DNA of 64,000 bases from Microthyrium microscopicum (taxonomy: Eukaryota; Ascomycota; Dothideomycetes; Microthyriales; Microthyriaceae). Made by a program: the position numbers and the translations under genes. Below the pieces are notes generated by a model. It was not told the DNA's origin, did no database searches, and worked only from the letters and a program-made list of their open reading frames with translations. Shown here in pieces: positions 1 through 10,417 of the stretch (positions within the stretch are counted from its first letter, which is position 1; every line of letters begins with the position of its first letter). The stretch covers positions 515,481 to 579,480 of the forward strand of contig MU004232.1 of the NCBI GenBank assembly GCA_010405405.1. The letters are read 5' to 3'.

Positions 1-1435
1 GACTATTGTCAATGAATTTATTATTTCTCCACAGATTCAGCTGCGATTTGATCCAGACTTCACAAGGATAAGTACCAGTGGTGTTCGAAAGTGTGCGATA
101 GTTGCCATTTGTAGGGACTTTGTTACAGCCGTAATGTGCTACGGAGTACAGACCAAGAAAATCAGATATATTTGCTACTTTACCATAACATCATGTAATT
201 CTCTTGATCAGCAGTGCAGCACTCGGCGGACTCTAGAGGCCGATGTGACCAGGATTTCGATTCTGCTTCCCATTTCCATTTCTACTGACTGACAAACTCA
301 GTCAAATTGTCCATATTAATGGATATACTGTGCTCCTTCTAGAAAACTTAGAAAGTATAACGTACTTTCAATATAGAAAGACCATTTCCAATAAACTGTC
401 TGAGGCTCACAGTACTAATTCAGGTACCAATAGAAACCCTGTCCAGAATCTTTCTTCAAAAATTGGAACGATCGAATAGCAAGTAGAATAGACCCCATAC
501 CAGCACCTTATCAGCTCTTCTGAGTGGTCCAGCTATCATGTGTGCTTCGACTAGCTAGCTGGACGTTTACGGCTTCGTAAATTACTTTCCCAGCAACCGG
601 GTAGAGTTTGTGATTTCCCATCTTTAAACCAACCGATAGTGTCATTGCGTCTAGTTTGACAAGATAAGAGCCATTGGCTAGAAAATTTGAACTTCACCCT
701 CAAAAGTCCCAGCTAGTCGGTGCTGGATATTTTGGAACACCGCTAGATTACACGTTTCGAAATGCTGGAAAGCTGGTCGTTTGAATCGTAACTTACGAAG
801 CTAGCGTATGTATTGGTGTTCAAAGTTGCCTTTACTGTCCATATCTGCCTGATCAATAGATCAATTCCTCATTCTCCATTTTGGACATCATCTTGCGCAT
901 GTTCAACATCACTTGCTCCATAAGCTGTCATTTCTGTAAGTCAATCTACATGAGCTGTATTTGTTGAGTGCGGTGATATTGCAGAAGAAGATGCAAGTTT
1001 ACAACATGATAAACAGCCGTCATACTCCTGTTGAAAGCATTCGAGCTATTCGTCCAGCCCAACCTCAGTTTCAGCCTTATGGTTCGTTCCAGTTTGGTTA
1101 TCTACTCTCCCAATTCCGTCGATTGTGGCCGCGCCAAAGTCTAGTTTTAGTCGAGATATTCTCATCTCAATCTGGGTACTCAAATTTCCTGCAACTTGTA
1201 GTCCAAGGTTCTTGGGCGTCCTTTTCAGCACATTTAACTCTTTGAATAATTGAGGCTGAGCAGGAGCTAAACTTGCTTTTTCCAACCTTGGAATTTTTGC
1301 ATTGCGCCTCAGCCTAACACCTGCGTTCTTGAGCCGCCATCACTGCTTTACCGTACTCCCCTTTCAATACTTTTCCAATTTATTTAAACTCAACATGAAT
1401 CTAACTCAAACGCTATATACTGTCCCGAAAAAGTT
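1..1435. other. Left-edge intergenic DNA
   Basis: No gene can be supported here. Two short opposing open frames near 0.96-1.29 kb overlap on both strands, show no recognisable motif and look like chance. The last part is presumably the promoter of the membrane-protein gene starting at 1436. Confidence 0.5.
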
Positions 1436-3040
1436 ATGGCTCTATCATCAGCACAGCGGGTGTTGTTGAGCTTCTCAATACTCCTCTGCACAGCCTCAAT
1501 CATCGACTCTCTCCCAACAACAACATCCGAAGCGCCGCAAGATACCGAAAACTTCTGTTGAAACGCATTATGCTAGCGTGCCTATTTGGGTCGCGGTCCC
1601 ACTAAATTTAGCGGGCGTCGCCCCTGCCGGTGGCTGCAGCTTACCCCTGTAGAGGCTTATTTTAGGGCCCTTCAGTGGTCTTTTGTAAGGTATTTTGAAG
1701 TAGTAAAGATGGTAAGTAATCCACATTTAGAAGAGAATTATCCCTGTTGACACCCTTCCTGACCCCTTTTGCCCCTTCTAGCGCAAGCCAAAAAGCCTCA
1801 TCTGATCCAAATAGGCACGCTAGCATAATGCGTTTCAACAGAAGTTTTCGGTAACCCCCTCAACCACGGCGACCCCAATCTTCAATGCGTTCCTACACGA
1901 TGGTCTGACGTGATCATATTTTTCCTTGGGAATTACATTGCCCATGCTGCAACGGTTGTTCAATATCCAGGCAGCGCGCCAATTGTGTCCATACAAAATG
2001 TCTTCTACGCGCTTTTATTCCCTGTCACGGGGACGACACGAGGGCTCAAGAGTATTGCCAGTTGTGCGGTGTTCTACATGCACAAATCCGATTTAGAATG
2101 TGCTGCGCGCGCGGGAGCTTTGGTGAAGGTCGTCAAACTGAGCGACTATGCGCGGACTGATCGGGAAAAAGCCTTGATGGGACGACAGGACAATAGAGGT
2201 GAGCTCATTTTCCCTCGACAGTGTCAAAGCTAATGATCAACAGGCTGGCTCCGATCCGGCCAAGTCCATGGTCGTATATATGTGCCACGAGGTTACGGAC
2301 TGGCACTCGTGCCCAAGAACTCCAAGTTTATAGAAGACACCTCCAAAAAGGGCACCAATCCTCAAACGGTCCTCAGCGTTGAATACAACGCGATCAAGAT
2401 ACTGGTTGCAATCGGCCAGTTGTGCTTTGCTATCACCACTCTCTACCGCGCCCGAGGCAACCAGGTCGATGTCTACGGATATGCGGCATTTGGCTTGACG
2501 GTCACGCAATATGCCCTCATGTCCTTTATCAATCTACTTGGCAACTTGTGCTGCCCCCAATATTCCGCGGTGTACCTCGTCAAAACACACCTCATGCGTG
2601 AAGCCCAAAACTACGATGGCATCTTCGAAGGTGTCGTAGGTACTCTCGTGGAGGACACCCAAAACTACGAGCGCGACACCTGCGAGGCCAGCCAGGGTGG
2701 TGCCCTGAGATCGATGATCAAGAACTCCTGGAGACTGCCATTGGTATGGGTCCCGACCGCAATATCCATTATCATCATATGGGCACTATCGCGCTTTCGC
2801 GCAGGCCATAGTACAGTGGTACAGCGGGCAGTGTTAATGGCATGGTTGGCGGTTGGAAGCTACGTGGGTGCCATGGGGTTGGAAGATCGCAGGCACGACT
2901 CCAAGGAGGAAGAGCGAAAGAGAAGGAGACACCGGCCCCTGAGGCTGGCTACAATTGGTATATTTGCCGTACCAATAATTTGGGGGTATATCATCGTGGG
3001 ACAGATGTTGATTCACTATGGGACTTGCACTGTCCATTGA
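1436..3040 (+). CDS. Multi-pass membrane protein gene, exon 1 split by a MITE
   Basis: I do not recognise a named family; it resembles uncharacterised multi-pass membrane proteins of Pezizomycotina. The start ATG (1436) opens a hydrophobic N-terminus (LLSFSILLCTASII). Exon 1 runs to 2198. A 45-nt intron (2199-2243, GTGAGC..CAACAG with a CTAAT branch) joins in phase to exon 2, which ends with TGA at 3038-3040. If the MITE and one TA copy (309 bp, a multiple of three) are left out, the frame is continuous and gives about 416 residues, with NHGDPNLQCVP just after the junction, then hydrophobic segments near DVIIFFLGNYIAHAATV, IKILVAIGQLCFAITTL, a helix near LMSFINLLGN, and two C-terminal helices (near AISIIIIWAL and IGIFAVPIIWGYIIVG). 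With the element present the frame reaches TGA at 1559, so this allele is probably disabled unless the insert is spliced. The conserved downstream frame implies a recent insertion. Confidence 0.72.
1545..1851. mobile_element. 307-bp MITE with perfect 45-bp terminal inverted repeats
   Basis: The left end (1545-1589) and right end (1807-1851) are exact reverse complements over 45 bp, starting CCGAAAACTTCTG. Both sides are flanked by TA (1543-1544 and 1852-1853), the target duplication expected of Tc1/mariner/pogo-type transposases. No transposase is encoded, so it is non-autonomous. It lies in exon 1 of the membrane-protein gene, and the identical arms suggest a young insertion. Inside it is a good splice-like segment (1712-1781, GTAAGT..TTCTAG) directly after an ATG. 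Confidence 0.93.
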
Positions 3041-3383
3041 CAGAAATGGTCAGGATCGCTGATTGTCAATGTTTAGCGATAACATTTTCGTTTTGTATAT
3101 TGACAGTAGTTTTGGCTTCAGTATTTGACTTGTTACTTCCTCGCATGTAGTAGCCTCAGCTCCTTCTTGAGGCTATGTGAGCTTGTTTACGGCCTCTACA
3201 ATCTCCTGTCCCTGGTCAACTCCTCCATTACCTTTAGAGCACGAGCAACTTTCAACCACTTCGCCATTAGCATTCAGATTGTCCATCTTCTACAGACAGC
3301 AAGCATCGTTCAACCATTTCTTCCTTATCATCATTACCCAACTAGACCAATACACCAGCGCTCACCCACCAGTTGTTCTCACA

Positions 3384-4280
3384 ATGCCTGTATTTTATAA
3401 TCTCACCACGGCGCATTCTCATGGCTGGTACATCTAGTATGACTGTATTCAGATTGTAGCCAGACAACTACAAGTTTGGTCGTACATCACTGAGAATCCA
3501 GCACAGAGGGAAGACTTCAATATCAAGTTCAGGGATATCATCGGGCCGCTCTCTGATCGGGAGGAACCGCCAAGTCAAGCGAGAATTGACTCCCATGCAC
3601 TCATCTCGAAAAACATCAAGAAAGTATCCGAAGTAATCATCCTTACAACAAAAAAAATCAACCCGCCGCCAAACTTCGACCGGTGGTTAGTTACCGATTT
3701 GCCTGACATACGCCACATGGTTGCAACTCTCAAAGAGTGGGCTTTACCTCATTTACACCGCAACAATCTGCTTTATACAGCTAAATACCTGAGTAAGGGT
3801 CCTGCTCACTGTCACCCATTCGGAGACAAGAGAAGATGGTTGCTTCAATGGTTCTCGCTGCAACGGTTCTGCCTGTCTCCGACTCCCCTCATCACCGTCG
3901 AGGAAATCCAGAAGCGCCTCCTGGAGGCCATCGGCCCATCTGGCGACTCGTATGCCAACAAAAACTTTGTAACGCTGCTCACAGAGTACGGAGACGAATG
4001 CCGGAATCGAGGCGAATTACCAAAACCTGCTTCGCCATGCACATGTACAGAGCCTCATTGGGCACATGAATGTACTTATATTAATCCAGAAGCTTGGCCT
4101 TTCCGTCGGGGCCCGTATGACCCAAAGATAGCCCATGACATTGATGTCTGGTTCTTGAATCCAGAGAACTCTGATTCGGTGTCAGAAATTGAGCAAAGGC
4201 TGAACTTCAACCTATCCGTTTATGAGTTTGAGTCTGGAGATGTCATACAGGAGGTCAGGGATTTCGATTTTCTGGCATAG
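3384..4280 (+). CDS. Uncharacterised protein, about 280 residues
   Basis: An open frame (codons in phase with ATG 3384) runs to TAG at 4278-4280 and encodes a soluble, mixed-charge protein. It has a cysteine/histidine-rich patch near its C-terminal third (SPCTCTEPHWAHEC) and an aspartate/glutamate-rich end. I do not recognise the family. One in-frame TAG (3435-3437) lies 17 codons after the ATG. A phase-0 intron 3390-3452 (GTATTT..TTCAG, 63 nt, with an ATGAC branch-like site) would remove it and give MP followed by IVARQLQVW. The alternatives are that translation begins further downstream (first in-frame Met at 3717) or that the gene is decaying. The neighbouring PEX39-like gene is convergent with it. 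Confidence 0.5.
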
Positions 4281-4313
4281 CGGAGCATAGCTTTTGGAGT
4301 CGTTCATTGATAG

Positions 4314-4911
4314 TTATTGATTCGCTATGGAGTGAGGCACTTCTGTGTTTTCCTTATTTGCATCCACATTTTCTGTCTCCCAAGGCTTTCGCCGTTTCTC
4401 TTTGGTGCTTGTAGATGCTTCCACGTCTAAGACAGTGTCTGGAATATCTTTGATGCCTGGAATATCCTTGCCTGTCTGTATCATGTCTATGATCTCGGCG
4501 TAGGTAAACGATGGGTTTGTCTCGTTCTCATCGCCTTCCACTACTGTAGACTTGACAATGGATGTTGAGTAGATGGAACCTTCAATAGAAGACTCATCCA
4601 CCGCTGATGTTGAAGATGATGGTCCTGTATTGAGACTTTCTTCTGCTTGGGGATGGGCTTGCTTCCAGGACTTGTATGCTTCGAAATCTACTGGTGTGCC
4701 TGTTTTTCTGTCGCGAAATGGTAAGCGCTTAGTCGGTGAGCACGAGATGAACGAAGTACCTAGTATAGTAAAAGCAACGAGCTTTCAGTTCCAGCTCGTT
4801 GCTCTGCTCCTTCGTCTGAGCATGACGAAGGATTGAAGACAGACCAAACTGAAACTCGGGGTCTTCAGAGTAGTTGAACGAGTCTACGCTCTCGAAAACT
4901 TGTCCACTCAT
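4314..4911 (-). CDS. PEX39: PEX39-like peroxin, KPWE-motif PTS2 import helper
   Basis: Two exons: 4911-4760 and 4707-4314, joined by a 52-nt intron (4708-4759, GTACTT..CGACAG), giving about 181 residues. After the intron comes TGTPVDFEAYKSWKQAHP, a conserved block in small fungal proteins of this type. Near the C-terminus is RRKPWE. The K/R-P-W-E motif is known from PEX39 (human C6orf226, yeast Yjr012c), which binds PEX7 and assists import of PTS2 proteins into peroxisomes. No signal peptide or membrane segment is seen. It shares a 357-bp divergent promoter with the CDC50 gene. The family call rests on the motif, the DFxxYKxW block and small size. The length exceeds the metazoan protein but suits filamentous fungi. 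An unrelated KPWE protein such as PEX18/20/21 is less likely. Confidence 0.72.
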
Positions 4912-5268
4912 GGTGTTCCGGCGGCAAAATATGGCATCTGAAGATGTAGAGGTTTGACAATTTCACTCACCTGTATCCGGGTATCCCAATATGAAGTTGA
5001 TGATGGATCGGCGCGGGTTGAGCGAATTTCCGCCTTCTCCACCCTAATCCCGCCAGCGCCAAGATAAACTAGGTCCAAGCGTCCCGACGGGTCCGGGCTT
5101 TCGTCAGAGTCCAACATCCCGTTTCATGGACGAGACATGCTCTCACAGCCCCCGTGAACATCCTCCTTCCAACTACACCGCTGTCCTCGCCCTTCAACTC
5201 CTCTCATTACGTATACTCCATCGCATGAACCTACCGTCATAGTTACTGCAGAGAGCGCCGCTTCCGCC
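4912..5268. promoter_or_regulatory. Divergent promoter, PEX39-like / CDC50
   Basis: A 357-bp gap separates the ATGs of two genes on opposite strands. It must hold both promoters and leaders. No clear TATA box is visible. A small open frame on the minus strand (4908-5117) overlaps the PEX39-like ATG in another frame and is probably leader sequence. Confidence 0.5.
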
Positions 5269-6771
5269 ATGTCGCAAACCCAAGCTACGGTCCAGCATGC
5301 CGATTCGATAAACAGCAACGACAATGCCCCAGATGAGAAGAAGAAGCAAAAGAGCAAACGCCCTCCAAGTACGCTATGAGATGTCTCGAATCACAGAATG
5401 CGCGGCCATGACGCTAATACTATTTCCAGATACCGCTTTCCGACAACAGCGATTAAAGGCCTGGCAGTATGCGATCCCGCTCGAACCCAAAGTATCATCA
5501 ATTCTGACATATACAGGCCAATCCTCACTCCCAAGACTGTTCTTCCACTATTCTTCGCCGTTGGTGTTATATTTGCCCCCATAGGTGGTTTGTTATTATG
5601 GGCAAGCTCACAAGTCAGTTCCCCTTGGTTCCAACGGGAGTGATAGATACTAATGTCCTACAGGTCCAAGAAATCTCGATAGACTATTCCAACTGCGCCA
5701 AGATCGCTCCTTCAGACTTCGAGAACATGAGCTCAGATCGACTATCTGCTTCATTCAAGAGCAGCAAAACCGTCCCGCCTGCACGTTGGAAGAGAGAGAC
5801 TAACACTTCGGTCACGTACAACGACAGTCAGGTGCAAGTCAATGACACGACCAAATGCATCCTACAATTCTCCATACCCGAGGATATGAAACCGCCAGTT
5901 CTTCTTTACTATCGCCTCACAAACTTCTATCAAAATCATAGACGATACGTCAAGTCATTTGATTCTAGTCAGCTTGATGGCAATGCTCGCACTGCAGACC
6001 AAATTCATACCAGTGATTGCGATCCCTTAGCTTGGGATGCTAATAAGAAACCATACTATCCTTGTGGTTTGATCGCCAACTCCATCTTCAATGACACTTA
6101 TGTCAACTTGCAGTTACTCAACCCATCTGGCAGCAACTCCAATAGCAGCACCAACAGTTCAGCGTCCATCTATAACATGACTGCTTCAGGTATCGCATGG
6201 AGTAGCGACAAGAGCTTGTATAAAAATACGGAGTATAAAGCGGAAGATGTTGTTCCTCCGCCTAATTGGGTCCGTCGGTGGGATTACTCCAAGAAATTGC
6301 CAGATTTGTCGACGGATGAAGCTTTTCAAGTTTGGATGCGAACTGCTGGACTGCCTACGTTCAGTAAATTGGCCTTACGTAACGACAAGGATGTTATGCA
6401 AACAGGCTCATATCAAATCGAAATTTGGGACGGTGAGTATTCAAAGTGCCATGATGGACATGCGCTAACGATCATTGTAGAATTTAATACAACTCTTTAC
6501 GGAGGTACAAAGGCGATCCTCATTTCAACCAGAACAGTGATGGGTGGGAAGAATCCATTCCTTGGAATTGCATACATCGTTGTCGGTGGTCTCTGCATTT
6601 TACTTGGAGCTCTGTTCACTGCCACTCATATAATCAAGCCAAGGTACACTCAATTGTTTCAAAGTATCATGTCCACATTCCTAACAATCCTCCAGAAAGC
6701 TTGGCGATCACACTTATCTCTCCTGGGACAAAGAACCCACTGCGGCGCAAGCTACACGCCCACAGAATTAA
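5269..6771 (+). CDS. CDC50: CDC50/LEM3 family P4-ATPase flippase subunit
   Basis: Six exons: 5269-5368, 5430-5466, 5517-5613, 5664-6432, 6481-6643 and 6696-6771. All introns are GT..AG and all phases agree, giving 413 residues, almost the length of yeast Lem3. The order is a lysine-rich cytosolic N-terminus, the family signature [20 protein letters not shown]1 (about residues 54-75), a large lumenal domain with many N-x-S/T sites and conserved cysteines (SDCDP, YYPCGL), TM2 ([18 protein letters not shown]) and a short tail with [13 protein letters not shown]50 proteins are obligate beta-subunits of phospholipid-flipping P4-ATPases: they chaperone them out of the ER and help keep aminophospholipids on the cytosolic leaflet. 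Start choice is supported by the normal N-terminus and the divergent promoter. Confidence 0.95.
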
Positions 6772-7463
6772 GCTTAATTCTTCGAAAAAGCCACTGTAAC
6801 TAGAAACCGCAACCTCTTTCTTGCTTGTATGTGTTTGGCACGAAGGATTGATATGCTTATTTCCTTTAGGCGTGGTAGGTTTGGTGCATTTGGGTATGGC
6901 GTTGGTTCATTCCTCGAGAGCGACACATGGTTCTTTGTTTTTATGTCACTTTGGGTCTTTGTCGACATCAAGTATGATATACCAATTTACTACTATAACT
7001 TACTACCTTCTCCCAGAACAGCTCTTCAAGTCATTGTCGGATAATGCACCCACTGCACCTATATCCGCTCCACTTCTTTGTTTTATAGATTCTTCTGGCT
7101 CTTCTTTCTCGGCTTCCGGACAGTTAACCTTATGCGGAAACACTGGATCATACTTCATCCTCGGTCTTTTGCAGTACTTTCCTTTGATTGCGCATATGGC
7201 CTAGACTTGACGATGGACAAAAGCTTTGGTCTAGAATTCTCATGACTTGTGTCATTTGTTCATTGTTCTTTTACGCCCGATTATCCTTCTATAAAGTCCT
7301 TGGCAGAACTCGGTCCTTCTACAGTCTACCCATCGCCTTTGAGTAAATCTCAGAACTGTATATTCAGCATTGAATGAGCACGCGATCAACTCGTTCGGCA
7401 CTGTAAAAGTATCAATAATCGAGGATATAGTTATCCACTCGGATAACACCGTAGAATATAACG

Positions 7464-8429
7464 ATGCGAACCGAATATATTGCAACTCTAGCGTCTCTGC
7501 TGCTCGTTACTCCCGGTTTAGCCGCTCAACAAAACGTCAACGCGGCAACTGCTGCAGCAATCGCGGATGGACATATAGATCCCGATGTTTTCGACCCTAG
7601 CTTCGTCCACTTTGAGTGTGGAACAAACTCTTCCACTGCGCCTAAAGATCTTCTCCAAGCTCATCATGAACTACACACCCGCTCTTTTCGATCACCTGTC
7701 GCCGTTCGCGCTGATGCCCTTCAAGAGATTAAGAGACAGGCGGCAACTAGCTTGGTAGTCGTCCCAACATACTTCCACATCGTGACGACAGCCGCGAAGA
7801 AAGGCACCGTCACAGCTATCATGCCTCAGCAGCAGTTGGTAGCCATGAACACGGCGTATGCCGGCACAGGATTCGCGTTCAAACTCGCGCAAATCACATA
7901 CACTGTCAACGACACCTGGGCCACAGCCTCCGACTTTGCGCCCATGCAAAAAGCGCTCCGCCAAGGCCTATATGGCGCTTTGAACCTCTACTTTGTCAGC
8001 GACTTGGCTGGCAACATCTTGGGCCAATGCAGTATGCCGACCAACATCAACAACTCACCACCCAGCGGCTACGTAACGGACGGCTGCTTGATCCACGCAG
8101 GCACAATGCCGGGCGCGAGTATCAATGGGTACAACCAAGGCAAGACAGCCGTGCATGAGACTGGCCACTGGCTCGGACTTTTGCACACATTCGAAGGCTA
8201 CAGCTGCTCTGGCAATGGCGACTTTATCGCTGATACCAATCCCGAACTCACGAGCACCAGCGGTTGTCCAGCAAACAAGACCACTTGCACAGGCACCACA
8301 GCGGGCAGCCCCGGTGATCCAGTGCATAATTACATGGACTACTCAACAGACGCATGCTACACCAACTTCACGCCCGGCCAGATTTCACGGATGCAAACAT
8401 TTTGGACCTTGTACAGGAAAGGTAAATAG
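7464..8429 (+). CDS. Secreted M43 (pappalysin-like) metalloprotease
   Basis: The 321-residue frame begins with a signal peptide (TLASLLLVTPGLAAQ, likely cut near residue 21), then a propeptide-like region. The catalytic domain carries HETGHWLGLLH (H231, E232, H235, H241), the metzincin zinc motif, and a Met-turn NYMDYSTDACY near residue 285. Cysteines C-terminal to the active site fit disulfides of a secreted enzyme. M43 fungal proteases (MEP1-like) are extracellular endopeptidases used in nutrition or host interaction. The annotated stop is TAG 8427-8429, but a GTAAAT donor at 8422 and a clean acceptor at 8715-8716 permit an alternative C-terminal exon (next entry). The short and long forms would share the whole catalytic domain. 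Confidence 0.92.
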   Translation: MRTEYIATLASLLLVTPGLAAQQNVNAATAAAIADGHIDPDVFDPSFVHFECGTNSSTAPKDLLQAHHELHTRSFRSPVAVRADALQEIKRQAATSLVVVPTYFHIVTTAAKKGTVTAIMPQQQLVAMNTAYAGTGFAFKLAQITYTVNDTWATASDFAPMQKALRQGLYGALNLYFVSDLAGNILGQCSMPTNINNSPPSGYVTDGCLIHAGTMPGASINGYNQGKTAVHETGHWLGLLHTFEGYSCSGNGDFIADTNPELTSTSGCPANKTTCTGTTAGSPGDPVHNYMDYSTDACYTNFTPGQISRMQTFWTLYRKGK

Positions 8430-8716
8430 TTGACCCAGCCCCCGGATCTAGTTCGATATACAAATTGCCCTTCTTCTTTTGCGGATATGAAAAGCACGGT
8501 AACATAGCATGACACACCAACAACTGTCCTTAAAGCATCACATTTTTCCACCAGCGCTTGTACATTTTCATAAATTGGAACCTCAACTGCATCAGATGCG
8601 TAGAAAGAAGAAGGATGCCCAGCGCTTTTCATTTCTCCCCTCCCAGGATGCATAGCGCTTTTCATATACCCCCTTCCTTGAAGCACTTTTAACTAACTGC
8701 GCATCTGTCCCCACAG

Positions 8717-8997
8717 ATTATCTACCTGCTTCATTACCTGACGCTGTCCAAGAAGCGACCGTCACTACGCTTCCAGACGGCACAGTACAAGCCCTTGATG
8801 GCACAGTACAGGCTTTAAATTCCCTGGGGTCTAAGGCCTTAGATACCGCCTCAGATGCTCCTACAGATGCACCAGTAGTGCCACAAGTAGAGCGCGTCAA
8901 GCGTTCAGGCTCATTGAAATCACAGCGAAACTCTAGCCGCTGGGGCTGGGTGCCATTTGGACGACATGTATCACCAGTAATGAATCTCAAACAGTAA
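8717..8997 (+). CDS. Possible alternative last exon of the M43 protease gene
   Basis: This open segment follows a pyrimidine-rich acceptor (CTGTCCCCACAG). Joined to 8421 across a 295-nt intron it stays in phase and adds about 92 residues starting DYLPASLPDAVQE. The tail is rich in T, D and P, contains a small internal repeat (LDGTVQAL / LPDGTVQAL), a dibasic region (VERVKRSGSLKSQ) and ends MNLKQ. The long form would have 412 residues. The intron contains a direct repeat around AGCGCTTTTCAT and is longer than others here, so the exon may instead be a remnant of another gene. No ATG opens it, which favours an internal exon. Confidence 0.4.
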
Positions 8998-10417
8998 AAA
9001 AACGGATATACGATGGAGATGTTGCAGTTTGAACTGTATATAGGCAGTATATGCCTCCACGGTCTTTACGATTTCACGAATGATTATTTTGAATGAAATG
9101 ATATTCTCATGATAACATACCCTCCTGCTTTTCTTTCTCCAACGCTTTCTCATGTGCCTTGTTGCTTTGAACTAACGTTAGAATAAACTCAATTGTTCCA
9201 ACCTCTCGGATCCCATGCCGTCACATCTGAGACATTGACCGCGTTGGTGGCATGATCGACTTCGTATTTCGTATAGACAGGTGCTTTGTTTAAGGTTTGT
9301 TGACATTGATGAACAAAGGATGAAGTTGTTTTGGTGGCCTAATTGGGAAATATGTCTCGGATTCGCCGAACTGTCCATTGTCACGATAATAGATGACGAT
9401 ATGGTCTTGGTCAAGTGCTTCATGGTGAGTTATCTCCGGAGATATGTCTTGATTCAGTCGAGGACCTTATCCGATGGCTAAATGAGGCGATAAGAGACGA
9501 GAAATACATGGCAATGACGTGAATGCGAAGTATGTACCTAGAGTCAACATGAGACTTGATGGACTTAGAGATGTCTTTCAGACTCGGACGCTGAGACTTG
9601 TGCTGGTCTCTAATAGTTGACGTTAAGAGCAAGTTACATACGTCTGTTGAGATCACAGTACTCCCACATCTTGATCACTTCGAAATATAATCCATTCTAA
9701 GACCTCCCAGATAAAAATGGAAGCTGAAATAACGGAGATGTCTTCAAATAATATCGAGATACGACAGCTTTCAATCACTGTACTTCCCCTCACAGACAAC
9801 TCAAGACAACTAAGCAAACATCATCCATTCAATCTATATAATTATTCACAATGAAAGAATGCCAGGCACAGCAAGGCTAAAGTGACAACTACATCCCCAA
9901 AAACCCGCCTTACCCAACCTTCAATCAAGACATTCAGCACTTTCAAGAAGGACAGGGAAAAAGAACAAGGTAATTTGGATCGATAGAAAGAATCTAGAAA
10001 ACAACAACAAGACATTACATCCCCCATTCTTATGCTGTCATCTTGAAATAACAAGGGAGTGAATAATGGGCAAGTATTATCTTTGCCAGTGAGAGAGAGA
10101 GAGCGACGATTGAGGAGAAACACCCAAGGAGGTTCTCCGTCAACAAATATACATAATTACCGCAGATTTTCTTTTCGTGCCACCGAAGTTTTTGTAGTGT
10201 GTCTCCCTCACTCTTGCAGTTCTTGCCACATGCTCACTCGCCTTGCACCTTTCTCTTACAGTCATACCAAAACAGCAGCTCCACTGCCCACAAGTCGCAA
10301 TTAATAGTAGTGTTGATTTAATGACATCTGCTTTGCGGCCCTGGGTATCATCCTTTTTTTTGTGTTGGTTTTTTTGAATATTATTTATATTATTGATGCA
10401 GTGGTGGATCGAGAACT
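8998..10417. other. Intergenic DNA and H+-ATPase 3' UTR
   Basis: No gene is supported. The right part lies downstream of the H+-ATPase stop and should hold its 3' UTR and polyadenylation region (AT-rich stretch 10360-10400). A GA-rich microsatellite sits at about 10090-10105. Confidence 0.5.

Noticed and set aside
961-1285. Overlapping opposite-strand open frames
   Set aside because: No motif, no splice support, and mutual overlap makes both unlikely.
3428-3459. A 25- or 32-nt intron removing the TAG at 3435
   Set aside because: Too short for fungal introns and neither option keeps the frame.
5124-5357. Minus-strand frame with a hydrophobic start, upstream of CDC50
   Set aside because: It overlaps the CDC50 first exon antisense and has no recognisable product.
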